Shown here piece after piece: positions 17,379 through 26,476 of a stretch of DNA of 64,000 bases. The first letter of the stretch is position 1; each line of letters opens with the position of its first letter. The stretch lies in assembly GCF_000764665.1 (NCBI RefSeq), contig NZ_JRGM01000176.1, forward strand, positions 1 through 64,000. Direction: 5' to 3'. Below the pieces are notes generated by a model. That model worked only from the letters and a program-made list of their open reading frames with translations, did no database searches and was not told the origin of the DNA. The position numbers and the translations under genes were made by a program. This DNA comes from Aeromonas lacus. GTDB lineage: Bacteria > Pseudomonadota > Gammaproteobacteria > Enterobacterales > Aeromonadaceae.

Positions 17379-17981
17379 TTATTCGAAGGAGATTGGGCCA
17401 GTCGAGCCTGCGTCACTATCCTGCCACTCGCTTTCACCGCGCACCCGCGGATCGCCCTGCAGGGTATAGAGGATCATCCCCTGACGGATCTGCAGCGCCC
17501 CATCGGCACGCTTGGCCTTGACCTTGACGTCGTTGACCCACACCTGCTCCTTGCCATCAACCCGGATGACGGCCACTGTCTGGCCAGTCCCGCTGTTTTT
17601 GGCAATCCACTTGCCCTGATAGGGAGAATCCCCCTTGGCCATCGGCAGAGAGGTGGCCTTGCCTGCCGACCAGGATTGCACGGTGCAGATGCCGTTGGCA
17701 CGGTTATCGTGCTTGATGGCGTAATCAATGCTCGGCTCGCTGGTGGCGGAATCTGCGCTGATACCGATCATGATCTTGCCGCTCTGGGCAGAGTAGGCAT
17801 TGGGCGCATTGGTCTTCAGCGAGGCCTTTTTGCCGTTGATATAGACATTGCCATCCTGCGACTTGACCTTGATGTCCATCGGGCAGTCAGCGGTAAAGTT
17901 TGGTACCGCAGCCGCCGCGCTGCCGGCATAAGCAGCGATGGCCAGAGTGATAACAGTCAACAGAGCAGATTTTTTGTGCAT
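17379..17981 (-). CDS. Secreted protein of unknown function
   Basis: A 200-residue exported protein that I do not recognise. A clear signal peptide, MHKKSALLTVITLAIAAYAG..SAAAA, probably is cleaved before VPNFTADC. The mature part is beta-rich with many K/D/G/T residues, two cysteines (after cleavage near residues 9 and 75) that could form a disulfide, and no catalytic motif. ADCPMDIKVKSQDGNVYING and TVAVIRVDGKEQVWVNDVK look like two related beta-sheet units. It is monocistronic, with a long A/T-rich upstream region (17982-18213). Confidence 0.72.
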   Translation of the reverse strand: MHKKSALLTVITLAIAAYAGSAAAAVPNFTADCPMDIKVKSQDGNVYINGKKASLKTNAPNAYSAQSGKIMIGISADSATSEPSIDYAIKHDNRANGICTVQSWSAGKATSLPMAKGDSPYQGKWIAKNSGTGQTVAVIRVDGKEQVWVNDVKVKAKRADGALQIRQGMILYTLQGDPRVRGESEWQDSDAGSTGPISFE

Positions 17982-18212
17982 CCTGATACGCCTTCAAGAA
18001 ATGGTGGTTCAAGAAAAGTGGGTTCATCCATGATGGGAGGTCATCCTGATGGCAACAACTCTAGTCCAGCCGATGAGGGCAACCCAGTTAAAAAAAATAA
18101 AACCCGCGCCAGCCGGTTATGAAAAAATATAAATAAACAAAATCAATACGTTAATTTCAAAACTATCTTCATCATCCCCCTATCTGGCATCTCTGTTCTC
18201 AAACGTCGCGCA

Positions 18213-18242
18213 CAAAAAAGCCGATAACCCGGTTATCGGCTT
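18213..18242 (-). terminator. Terminator of ybjQ-like gene
   Basis: AAGCCGATAACC and GGTTATCGGCTT form a near-perfect palindrome. Read on the minus strand it is followed by a seven-base T run, as expected for the gene ending at 18289. Confidence 0.88.
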
Positions 18243-18288
18243 GCCATTTCAACACGCAGGTTCAACGCACGGGGGAAAGCTTGCTATC

Positions 18289-18606
18289 TCAAACCACCAC
18301 GGCGGTGCCGCTGATGCTGACCATCAGCATGCTGCCGTTTTGCCCCACCACCTCGTAGTCGATATCGATGCCGACCACCGCATTGGCCCCCAGCGCAGAG
18401 GCGCGCTCCTTGAGCTCATCAAAGGCAATCTCACGGGCACGGGCCAGCTCTTTTTCGTAGGCGCCGGAGCGGCCACCGATAATGTCGCGGATCCCGGCAA
18501 AGATATCCTTGAACAGGTTGGCGCCAAGGATGGCTTCGCCCACCACGATGCCGCGGTATTCACGAATGCTCTTGCCTTCCAGGGTGGGGGTTGTCGAGAG
18601 GATCAT
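18289..18606 (-). CDS. ybjQ: YbjQ family (UPF0145) heavy-metal-binding-like protein
   Basis: A 105-residue protein of the YbjQ/UPF0145 family, which forms a small oligomeric alpha/beta fold; it is often named heavy-metal binding but has no proven role. Family motifs present: [44 protein letters not shown] and [15 protein letters not shown]. No signal peptide. AGGAG sits 8 bases before the ATG. It stands alone between two minus-strand terminators. Confidence 0.9.
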   Translation of the reverse strand: MILSTTPTLEGKSIREYRGIVVGEAILGANLFKDIFAGIRDIIGGRSGAYEKELARAREIAFDELKERASALGANAVVGIDIDYEVVGQNGSMLMVSISGTAVVV

Positions 18607-18713
18607 CTTGAGCTCCTATGGGTGACAGAGGGCTCAGACTAACCCAACTCCCCGCAAATCCCAACCAAGTGGTTGCCTTTGCGACGCGGCACTTAAAAAT
18701 AGCGGCGACCAGA

Positions 18714-18744
18714 TAAAACAACACCGCGACGGGCGCGGTGTTGT
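18714..18744 (-). terminator. Terminator downstream of dedD
   Basis: ACAACACCGCG pairs with CGCGGTGTTGT around ACGGG, with TTTT on the minus-strand 3' side, 20 bases after the dedD stop. Confidence 0.9.
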
Positions 18745-18763
18745 GATGCGAGAGCAATGACAC

Positions 18764-19564
18764 TCAGGGATTGTAGGCAACGACCGAGCCGCTCAACCCC
18801 GTCATCTGGGAAATCTTCCCCTGGATCCCCTGCAGCTTGGCCTTGGAGACATCCGGCCCGATAAAGACCCGGTTGATCTGCCCCTGCACCGGCGTGCGCG
18901 GCGAGGTGTGGGCCGAGTAGCCCGCAGCCCGCAGCTTGCTCACCAGTGCGTTGACGCTGTCGACGTTCTTGAACGCGCCGAGCTGGAGGATCCAGCTCCC
19001 CTGCGCCGGTGCCGCGGCGGGCGCTGGCGTGGTCGGCTGGCTCATCTTGCTCTCGATAAGGTCATCGAGGGACTTGATCTGGCCTGCCTGCTGTTTGGCG
19101 GGAGCCGGCGTCGGAGCCTTGGCCACCTCGACCGGCTTGGTCGGGGCCGGTTTTGGTGCCGGCTTGGGTTGTTCAACCGGCGCTTTGGCGACCACTTCCG
19201 GCTTGGGTTGCGGCTTGGCAGGAGCGGCTTGCTGTACCGGCTGCTGCGCAACCTGCGCACCGGCCTGCTGGGCTGCACTCCCCTGATTGCCGAGGGTCAT
19301 GGGGTCGGCGACCTCTTCCACCTGCCACTGCTGGGCGGCCGAGGCTTGCTGCTGGCTGGCCAGATGCTCGGCCGGCAGCGTAGTTGCCGCCGATACCTGC
19401 AACGCCGGCTTGGCTGGCTCAAGCTCAGGACGCAGCGGAATTTTGGCAAACGCCTCCTCCTTTTGCGCCAGCTTGTGACCATCCAGCAGGTCCGGCAGGA
19501 AAATAACGACCAGGGCCACCAGAATAACGGTCCCCACCAGACGGTTTTGAAACTTCGAGGCCAA
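18764..19564 (-). CDS. dedD: SPOR-domain division protein DedD (TTG start)
   Basis: A 266-residue inner-membrane septal-ring protein. The N terminus ASKFQNRLVGTVILVALVVIFLPDLLDG is the DedD membrane anchor, nearly identical to E. coli's. A long Pro/Ala/Lys-rich linker (residues about 60-185) follows, then a C-terminal SPOR domain (WILQLGAFKNVDSVNALVSKL to SGSVVAYNP) that binds denuded septal peptidoglycan. No ATG exists at the conserved start. TTG at 19564 aligns with the E. coli methionine and has AGGAG 6 bases upstream; an ATG at 19615 would add 17 unrelated residues. It lies 62 bases after folC, the usual order, but the cvpA-purF genes that follow dedD in E. coli are absent here. Confidence 0.92.
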   Translation of the reverse strand: MASKFQNRLVGTVILVALVVIFLPDLLDGHKLAQKEEAFAKIPLRPELEPAKPALQVSAATTLPAEHLASQQQASAAQQWQVEEVADPMTLGNQGSAAQQAGAQVAQQPVQQAAPAKPQPKPEVVAKAPVEQPKPAPKPAPTKPVEVAKAPTPAPAKQQAGQIKSLDDLIESKMSQPTTPAPAAAPAQGSWILQLGAFKNVDSVNALVSKLRAAGYSAHTSPRTPVQGQINRVFIGPDVSKAKLQGIQGKISQMTGLSGSVVAYNP

Positions 19565-19626
19565 GTTGACTCCTACTTCCTTTACTTGATCCAATTCATG
19601 GCATGCCCCCGACAAAGAGGGGCTGG

Positions 19627-20886
19627 CTAGCTGGCGAACCCCGCCAGCACATCGGCGACAGTGTAAAACGAACCAAACACAATGACCATATCGTCAGGAC
19701 TCGATACGGCCAAGGCCGCCTGATAGGCAGCCTCGACGCTGTCAAAGGTCGTCGCCGGCCCCTCTCCGGAGCCAAGCGCCTGTGCCAACTGGGCCGCACT
19801 TGCCGCCCGCGGGCCGGTCAGGCTGGCCAGATACCACTCGCCGATCAGACCGTCGAGCTCGGCAAGCGACCCCGCCATATCCTTGTCCTTGAGCATGCCG
19901 ACCACGGCGCGGCGCACACCCGAACAGGGCATCTTGCGCAGCTGGGCGGCCAGATAGGCGGCCGAATGGGGATTGTGGGCCACATCGACGATAACCAGCG
20001 GAGCGCTTTGCAGCTGCTGCATCCGGCCAGCCAGCCGGGCATTGGCCAGCCCGTCGCGGATGGCAGACTCCGGCAACGGCAAACCGAGGGATTCCAATGC
20101 TGCCAGCACGGTGACCGCGTTCATCAGCGGCAGCGCCGGTTTGGGCAGGTCGCGCCACTGGTGAAGACCGTGGTAATCCCAGCAGGTCTCGTGCTCATCG
20201 CCACGAAAATCGATACCGACCTGACGCAGCTTGGCGCCAATGCGTGCCGCCTCGCTCGCGATGGTCGCTGGGGGATTAGGCTCGCCGCTGATGGCGGGTT
20301 TGCCGGCGCGATACACCCCGGCTTTCTCCACCGCCACCGCCTCGCGGGTATCACCCAGCCAGTCGCAGTGATCGAGGGCAATGGAGGTGATCATGGCCAC
20401 ATCGGACTCCACCACATTGGTCGCATCGAGCCGCCCACCCAAGCCGACTTCCAGCAGCAGTACATCGGGTGCGGCGCGGCAGAAAAGCCACAAACCGGCC
20501 AGCGTCGCAAACTCGAAGAAGGTGAGCGCTATCTCGCCGCGCGCCGCTTCCACTTCGGCAAAGGCGGCGCAGTGATCGCTGTCGGCCAGCTCCTGACCAT
20601 TGACCCGCACCCGCTCGGTAAAGCGCAGCAGATGGGGCGAGGAGTAGACGCCGACCTGGTAGCCGGCAGCCATCAGAATGCTGGCCGCCATGGCACAGCT
20701 GGAGCCCTTGCCGTTGGTGCCCGCCACCGTGATCACCTTGAACGGCAATCGGGTGAGCCCCATGCGACGGGCAACCGTGCCGACCCGCTCCAGCCCCATG
20801 TCGATAGAGACCGGATGGATCTGCTCCAAATAAGAAAGCCAGTCGACAAGCGACCGGCTTTGGGATTGATGCATGTTTGAACTCAT
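19627..20886 (-). CDS. folC: Dihydrofolate/folylpolyglutamate synthase FolC
   Basis: The bifunctional ATP-dependent ligase that joins dihydropteroate with glutamate and then extends folate polyglutamate tails. The P-loop ITVAGTNGKGSSCAMAASIL (near residue 48) and the following SPHLLRFTERVRVNG are typical, as are LEVGLGGRLDATNVV and the C-terminal VVDVAHNPHSA. 419 residues agree with E. coli's 422. The ATG at 20886 starts 2 bases after the accD stop, so accD-folC are co-transcribed and probably coupled; an in-frame ATG four codons later is a possible alternative. Confidence 0.95.
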   Translation of the reverse strand: MSSNMHQSQSRSLVDWLSYLEQIHPVSIDMGLERVGTVARRMGLTRLPFKVITVAGTNGKGSSCAMAASILMAAGYQVGVYSSPHLLRFTERVRVNGQELADSDHCAAFAEVEAARGEIALTFFEFATLAGLWLFCRAAPDVLLLEVGLGGRLDATNVVESDVAMITSIALDHCDWLGDTREAVAVEKAGVYRAGKPAISGEPNPPATIASEAARIGAKLRQVGIDFRGDEHETCWDYHGLHQWRDLPKPALPLMNAVTVLAALESLGLPLPESAIRDGLANARLAGRMQQLQSAPLVIVDVAHNPHSAAYLAAQLRKMPCSGVRRAVVGMLKDKDMAGSLAELDGLIGEWYLASLTGPRAASAAQLAQALGSGEGPATTFDSVEAAYQAALAVSSPDDMVIVFGSFYTVADVLAGFAS

Positions 20887-20888
20887 CT

Positions 20889-21752
20889 TTACTCTGCGAT
20901 GACGTGAGTATTCATCAGTTTGGCAAGCAGGCTGGCCAGACGGTTGCGCATTTCGCGGCGATCGATGATGAGGTCGATGGCGCCCTTCTCCAGCAGAAAT
21001 TCGGAGCGCTGGAACCCTTCCGGCAACTTCTCGCGAACGGTCTGCTCGATAACGCGCGGGCCGGCAAAGCCGATCAGCGCCTTGGGCTCGCCTACGTTGA
21101 TGTCGCCCAGCATGGCCAAGCTGGCAGAGACGCCCCCCATGGTGGGGTCAGTCAGCACGGAGATGTAGGGCAGGCCCGCCTTGGTGAGTCTGTCCAGCGC
21201 AGCACTGGTCTTGGCCATCTGCATCAGGGAGAACAGCGCTTCCTGCATGCGGGCACCGCCGGAGGCGGAGAAGCAGACCAGACCACGGCCTTCCTTGATG
21301 CACTCCTCGACAGCGCGCACGAAGCGGGCACCGACCACGGAGGACATGGAGCCACCGATAAAGGAGAACTCGAACGAACAGGCGACAACCGGCACCCCTT
21401 TGAGGGTCCCTTTCATCACCACCAGCGCATCTTTTTCACCCGTCTCTTTCTGAGCGGCAGACAAACGATCCTTGTAGCGCTTGGAATCCTTGAATTTCAA
21501 GACATCATGGGGCTCCAGCTCGGCACCGATCTCGGTGCGGCCCTGCTCGTCGAGAAAACTCTCGAGACGGGCGCGAGCGCTGATGCGCATATGATGATCA
21601 CACTTGGGGCACACTTCGAGATTGCGCTCCAACTCTGCCCGGTAGAGCACCTGTTCACAAGCACTGCACTTGGTCCACACCCCTTCCGGAATGTTGTGAC
21701 GACGAGGGGCAGTGATCTTGCTCTTGGGAAGAATCTTCTCAAGCCAGCTCAT
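20889..21752 (-). CDS. accD: Acetyl-CoA carboxylase carboxyltransferase beta subunit AccD
   Basis: With AccA it transfers the carboxyl group from carboxybiotin to acetyl-CoA, forming malonyl-CoA for fatty acid synthesis. An N-terminal four-cysteine zinc finger (CSACEQVLY...LEVCPKC, residues about 28-50) precedes the crotonase-fold domain ([61 protein letters not shown]). 287 residues. The ATG at 21752 gives the conserved [12 protein letters not shown] and has AAGGAA upstream; the ATG at 21782 would add ten foreign residues. Confidence 0.96.
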   Translation of the reverse strand: MSWLEKILPKSKITAPRRHNIPEGVWTKCSACEQVLYRAELERNLEVCPKCDHHMRISARARLESFLDEQGRTEIGAELEPHDVLKFKDSKRYKDRLSAAQKETGEKDALVVMKGTLKGVPVVACSFEFSFIGGSMSSVVGARFVRAVEECIKEGRGLVCFSASGGARMQEALFSLMQMAKTSAALDRLTKAGLPYISVLTDPTMGGVSASLAMLGDINVGEPKALIGFAGPRVIEQTVREKLPEGFQRSEFLLEKGAIDLIIDRREMRNRLASLLAKLMNTHVIAE

Positions 21753-21871
21753 GGAATTCCTTAATGCTTTTGTGCCTGACAAAACGCATCGAGCCTTGTC
21801 TGTTCAATGACTTAATAGCTCGATGGCAACAAATGACGGGTCATTAAACCACAATTTTTCGGGCGCAGTTA

Positions 21872-22681
21872 CTAAAAACTGGTCGTACCCGGTGCCGAGT
21901 CCGGCAGCCACAACGGGCCAAGCGGTACCCGGGGCAGAGCCAGTTCAGCCGGGTAATCCACATCGACCAGATAGAGGCCACCCGCTTTGGCAGTTGGCCC
22001 GGCCAGATTGCGATCACGGGCGGCCAGCACCTCGGCTACCCACTCCACCGGTTTAAGCCCCTGCCCCACCAGCAGCAGCGAGCCGGTGATGTTGCGCACC
22101 ATGTGGTGCAAAAAGGCGTTGGCCCGGATATCGAGCACGATATAGGGGCCCTGACGGCTGACACAAAGGTGCGTCACATTGCGCCACGGCGTCTTGGACT
22201 GGCAACCGACGGCCCGGAACGAGCTGAAATCCTGCTCGCCCAGCAGGCACTGCCCGGCCTGATGCATCAACTCGGCATCAATCGCCTCGTGATAATGGCT
22301 GACGCCGCTGCCGAGAATGGCTGGCCGGTAGTTGTGGTTGTAGATGACATAGCGGTAGCGACGGGCGGTAGCACTGAAACGGGCGTGGAACTCCTCGTCC
22401 ACCTCCTTGACCCAGCGCACGGCGATGTCGGGCGGCAGGTTGGAGTTGAGACCCAGAGTCCAGGCCCCTTCGGCACGCTTGGCATCGGTATCGAAGTGGA
22501 TCACCTGACCGGTGGCATGGACACCGGCATCGGTGCGTCCTGCGCACTGGATGGAGACCGGATGATTGGCGATCCGGCTGAGGGCTTTCTCCAGCTCCTC
22601 CTGCACGCTGATCACTTCTCGCTGACGCTGCCAGCCGAAATACCGGCTGCCGTCATATTCAATACCTAGGGCAATTCGCAT
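21872..22681 (-). CDS. truA: tRNA pseudouridine synthase TruA
   Basis: Forms pseudouridine at positions 38-40 in the tRNA anticodon stem-loop. The catalytic aspartate is in [18 protein letters not shown] (near residue 52), preceded by [12 protein letters not shown], and [13 protein letters not shown] and [14 protein letters not shown] follow. 269 residues, close to E. coli's 270. It is followed after about 120 bases by accD, the enteric order except that no dedA gene lies between. Confidence 0.96.
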   Translation of the reverse strand: MRIALGIEYDGSRYFGWQRQREVISVQEELEKALSRIANHPVSIQCAGRTDAGVHATGQVIHFDTDAKRAEGAWTLGLNSNLPPDIAVRWVKEVDEEFHARFSATARRYRYVIYNHNYRPAILGSGVSHYHEAIDAELMHQAGQCLLGEQDFSSFRAVGCQSKTPWRNVTHLCVSRQGPYIVLDIRANAFLHHMVRNITGSLLLVGQGLKPVEWVAEVLAARDRNLAGPTAKAGGLYLVDVDYPAELALPRVPLGPLWLPDSAPGTTSF

Positions 22682-22785
22682 GGATAAGGGTGTCTTTTGG
22701 TAAAGCAGTGAAAGAAACGGGGCGGATTATACGCATCTCGCGGCAAAAATCCCAAAATCCGCGCAAGCTCAGGCACAGCCGCAAG

Positions 22786-22811
22786 TAAAAAGGGCAGCCG
22801 CTGGCTGCCCT
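22786..22811 (-). terminator. Terminator of fimV
   Basis: AGGGCAGCC / GGCTGCCCT with a three-base loop; a T run follows on the minus strand, 30 bases after the fimV stop. Confidence 0.9.
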
Positions 22812-22840
22812 TGTCGTTCAAGCTCATCGGGATGATGGGA

Positions 22841-25021
22841 TTATCCCAGTCGCTTGAGCAGTTTTTCCGCTTCGGCGCGCTGATGGTCACTCCCCTGCTC
22901 TGCTGCCTCTTGCAGCAGCTCGCGGGCACTGTCCTTATCATCGATTTCAAGGTAGGCACGGGCCAGATCCAGCTTGGCACCGACGCCGCCATCATCGGCA
23001 TCCACATCAAATCCGGTGGACTCCGGCAGCACTTCGGGGAAACCGTCCAGCCCCACATCCAGCGAGAAGCCCTGATAGGGTTCCGGCTCTGATGTGGTGG
23101 CATCCGCTTCGGCCAGCAGCTTGTCGATCTCGACGTAACCGCTCTCCTGCGCCTGCTCGCGGGGTTGCAGATCTGCCGGGTGTGATTCGACCTCGGTAAA
23201 GGCATCTTCGAAATCGGAGAGCGCCATTTCGTTGGGATCCCACTCCAGATCCGCTTCAGCCTCTTTTTTAGCCTTGACCGGTTCTGGCTCCAGACCCAGC
23301 TCGGCCAGCATCTCGTCGGCACTGGCATCCCCATCCAGACTCAGGTCGATGGCATGCTCATCCTCAATCTCGACAGCAGGCTCCTCAAAGGCACCTTCGA
23401 AATCGCTGAGATCGAAACTGGCGAGATCATCGTCGGCAGGTTCGGCATGCGCCGGTGCACTCAATTCCGGTTCGATGTCGGCAGAGAGGTCAGCGTCCAG
23501 CTCGGCGAAGAGCGCAGCCTGCAGCTCCTCTTCGCTCATGATCTCGTTGGCACCTTTGGGCTTGGGATTGAACTCGCTGGCCAGATCCATGGCTGGCTCA
23601 CTGGCAAGCGCTATCGGCTCGTCATGGGCAAGATCAAGGTCCGGCACCAGATCCGGATCCCGGCTGGTAGCAGCAGGCATCCGCTCGGGTTCGAAGCCCT
23701 GCAGATCCATCTCGCCCTCATCGCTGAACACCAGCTCGACATCAGGCTTCGGCGCCGGCTCAACCGGCATGAAGCCATCCGGGGTGTTGAGATCGGGCAG
23801 CGGGCGCTCCGGCTCGTTGTCGGTGATATCGACGCTGAGCAGATCATCAAACTCACTGTGATCCTGATCCATCATCATTGCGGTGGATTCAGAGAGGCTC
23901 TTCTCTTGCTCTTCCAGCTCACGACGGGCCCGGGCACGCAGCCAGAGGGTCACCAGCGCCAGCACCAGCAACACCGGCAGCAAAATGATCATCGCCAGAT
24001 TGAGCGGTGAGGAGAGCAAGTCCATCAGCCAGTTCTGCTTGTGCTCGGGCTCGGCCACAACCGGCGGCACCGGCTTGGCCTTGAGCTCGGCAATCTCTTT
24101 CTCCAGCGCAGTCTGATCCTGCAGCTGAGCCTTGAGGGTCTCCACCTCTTCGGTCAGGGATTGCAGGCGCAGCTTGAGCCTGTGGTTCATCTCGGTTACC
24201 TGGGCGAGCTGGGCATTGGCATCTTCCAGCGCCAGGGTCATCTCGGTGGCCGGTTTGCCGACCGGTTTATCCAGATCGGAGGGCAGCGGGGCAGGCGCGG
24301 TACCGCTTGCCGCACTCGGTGCCGGGGCAACGGCCTCTTTCGCCGGAGCCTCGTTGACCTTGGCCACTTCCTTGGCATCGGCAACCTTGGTCTCGACAGC
24401 CGGTTTCGGCTCGGTCACAGGTGCAGGAATAGGCGCCGCCTTCGCAGGTTCTGCCTTGGCCACTTCAGGCTTTGCCGGCGCTGCTTTTGCTGCGACCGGT
24501 TTAGCCGTATGAGCCTGTTTGTTGGCCAGATATTTGGGGCTCAGCCCTTTCCAGCTGGCATTGTCGCTGCGGAATTTGGCGCGGGCCTCGGCATCGGTGA
24601 TGACGCTAGCCTCGGCGGCAGTGGGCAGCAGGATACGCGAGCCCACCAGAATATGGTTGATGTTGCCATCGGCAAAACTGCGGGGGTTTTTCTCGTAGAT
24701 CGCGACCATGGTCTGGTAGACGCTGACGCGGCTGGAGGGACGGTACTTGCTCGCCAGACTCCAGAGGGTATCGGTAGGACGAATCGGGCCATAGCTGGCG
24801 GGATTGGCGGTTGCCACCTGACGGACGATGGGCTGGGCGGTTGCCCGAACCGGCTGCGCAACGGGCTGGGCCAGCGGCTGGCTGCTGACAGCGGGTGGAG
24901 CGGGCTCGTCAGGGCCTTTCAGTTCGACAAAAAACGGCTCCCGTGAGGGATCTGCAGCCTGAACGGTGCCCAGCAGACCCAATGCGAGTAGCGTTGCCAA
25001 TGTTATGCGGGAATGTCCCAT
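22841..25021 (-). CDS. fimV: FimV/TspA-like polar hub protein
   Basis: A 726-residue inner-membrane protein of the FimV type, which organises the cell pole and type IV pilus or twitching factors. Parts in order: signal peptide (MGHSRITLATLLALGLLGTVQA), a periplasmic LysM-like peptidoglycan-binding domain (about 85-145, with TDTLWSLASKY and INHILVGSRILLP), an Ala/Pro/Lys/Glu-rich linker, a coiled coil (about 270-315), one membrane helix (about 340-365), a long acidic cytoplasmic region, and the C-terminal FimV domain with a TPR-like DARAYLEIDDKDSARELLQEA-type repeat. The ATG at 25021 is chosen because the signal peptide begins there. It lies between asd and truA, the place of the usg gene in E. 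coli. Confidence 0.92.
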   Translation of the reverse strand: MGHSRITLATLLALGLLGTVQAADPSREPFFVELKGPDEPAPPAVSSQPLAQPVAQPVRATAQPIVRQVATANPASYGPIRPTDTLWSLASKYRPSSRVSVYQTMVAIYEKNPRSFADGNINHILVGSRILLPTAAEASVITDAEARAKFRSDNASWKGLSPKYLANKQAHTAKPVAAKAAPAKPEVAKAEPAKAAPIPAPVTEPKPAVETKVADAKEVAKVNEAPAKEAVAPAPSAASGTAPAPLPSDLDKPVGKPATEMTLALEDANAQLAQVTEMNHRLKLRLQSLTEEVETLKAQLQDQTALEKEIAELKAKPVPPVVAEPEHKQNWLMDLLSSPLNLAMIILLPVLLVLALVTLWLRARARRELEEQEKSLSESTAMMMDQDHSEFDDLLSVDITDNEPERPLPDLNTPDGFMPVEPAPKPDVELVFSDEGEMDLQGFEPERMPAATSRDPDLVPDLDLAHDEPIALASEPAMDLASEFNPKPKGANEIMSEEELQAALFAELDADLSADIEPELSAPAHAEPADDDLASFDLSDFEGAFEEPAVEIEDEHAIDLSLDGDASADEMLAELGLEPEPVKAKKEAEADLEWDPNEMALSDFEDAFTEVESHPADLQPREQAQESGYVEIDKLLAEADATTSEPEPYQGFSLDVGLDGFPEVLPESTGFDVDADDGGVGAKLDLARAYLEIDDKDSARELLQEAAEQGSDHQRAEAEKLLKRLG

Positions 25022-25244
25022 ATTCGTTCCTTCGTATGACGGCCCTATCACATTGAAAAATCTGGATAGTTACCCCAAAAGAGTCGGTTCAATATAAATC
25101 AGGCTCGCCTTGCAAGCCAGCAGTCCGACACATTTAGCACCCAACTTGCCTCTGAGTGTAGAAAAAAACTTAATCAGTTGATATCGCAAAAGAATCTTGC
25201 AACACCGCAGTGCGGTACCGGTCACACACCACGCTATTTGCTCA

Positions 25245-25277
25245 GAGGGAGCGCCGCCGTCCTGCGGCGCTCCCTCT
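25245..25277 (-). terminator. GC-rich hairpin downstream of asd
   Basis: AGAGGGAGCGCCGC and its exact complement flank a five-base loop (CGTCC), giving a stable 14-base-pair stem 14 bases after the asd stop. It lacks a T run, so it may block exonucleases rather than terminate. Confidence 0.65.
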
Positions 25278-25290
25278 TGGCCATACTGCC

Positions 25291-26307
25291 TTACAGGTAG
25301 TCGCGAACCAGCAGTTCAGCAATCTGGACGCTGTTGGTGGCAGCGCCCTTACGAACGTTATCGGCCACGATCCACATATTTACACCATTGGGGTGAGAAA
25401 TATCCTGACGAATGCGGCCAACCAGCACTTCATCCTTGCCGGTTGCATCGCGCACCGGGGTCGGATAGTCCCCTTCCTCTTCGAACAGGGTCACGCCCGG
25501 TGCAGCGCGCAGCAGATCCTTTACCTGCTCGGCATCGAGCGGCTGGTGCAGCTCGACATGGACTGCTTCAGAGTGGCCGTAGAAGACCGGCACCCGCACG
25601 CAAGTCGGGTTCACGGCAATGCTGGCATCGCCCAGGATCTTCTGGGTCTCCCACACCATCTTCATCTCTTCCCGGGTGTAACCGTTGTCGGTGAAACTGT
25701 CGATCTGGGGGATCAGGTTGAACGCGATCTGCTGGGGGTAGAGAGTCGGCTCGACCGGGCGGCCGTTGAGCAGCTGGGCGGTCTGGCCAGCCAGTTCACT
25801 CACCCCCTCTTTGCCGGAGCCGGAAACCGACTGATAGGTGGCGACGTTGATGCGGGCGATGCCCACCTCATCGTGCAGCGGCTTCAGGGCAACCAGCATC
25901 TGGATGGTGGAGCAGTTAGGGTTGGCAATGATGTTGCGATTGCGAAAATCGGCCAGCGCATCCGGGTTTACTTCCGGGATCACCAGCGGAATATCTTCGT
26001 CGTAACGGAAGCAGGAGGTGTTGTCGATGACGATGCAGCCATGCTCGGCAGCAATCGGTGCCCACTTGGCAGAGACCTCGGCCCCGGCCGAGAACAGGGC
26101 AATCTGCACCTGGCTCCAGTCAAACTCCTCGACATCGAGGATCTCGAGATTCTTGCCATCAAAGCGCACGGTTTCACCGGCGCTGCGGCTGGAAGCCAGC
26201 GGATAGAGCGTAGCGACCGGAAACTCGCGCTCTTCCAGGATCTCGATCATGGCCTGGCCCACGGCGCCACTTGCGCCCAATACCGCGACATTAAACTGCT
26301 GGCTCAT
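25291..26307 (-). CDS. asd: Aspartate-semialdehyde dehydrogenase Asd
   Basis: Reduces aspartyl-4-phosphate with NADPH to aspartate semialdehyde, the step after LysC. The N-terminal NADP motif is GASGAVGQAM. The catalytic cysteine sits in NPNCSTIQMLVALKPLHD (near residue 132) and the catalytic histidine region in CVRVPVFYGHSEAVHVE. At 338 residues it is the shorter, Vibrio Asd2/Usg-like form rather than the 367-residue E. coli Asd. Because the active cysteine is present it should be a working enzyme, unlike Usg proteins that may lack activity. GAGGAG lies 6 bases before the ATG at 26307. Confidence 0.93.
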   Translation of the reverse strand: MSQQFNVAVLGASGAVGQAMIEILEEREFPVATLYPLASSRSAGETVRFDGKNLEILDVEEFDWSQVQIALFSAGAEVSAKWAPIAAEHGCIVIDNTSCFRYDEDIPLVIPEVNPDALADFRNRNIIANPNCSTIQMLVALKPLHDEVGIARINVATYQSVSGSGKEGVSELAGQTAQLLNGRPVEPTLYPQQIAFNLIPQIDSFTDNGYTREEMKMVWETQKILGDASIAVNPTCVRVPVFYGHSEAVHVELHQPLDAEQVKDLLRAAPGVTLFEEEGDYPTPVRDATGKDEVLVGRIRQDISHPNGVNMWIVADNVRKGAATNSVQIAELLVRDYL

Positions 26308-26476
26308 TCTGTTCTCCTCTAATAAAACGGCTATGGCGCCTGCTGGCGCCATGGTCGGCGGGGCTCCGATATGCGGGGCATCCTCGCCTGATATGGTCAA
26401 TCCGACGCGGAGCAAGCCTGCCTCGGACCGGTAAAAACGGGGTCATAAGTAGTGCGGACGTAGCGGCCCACCCACC

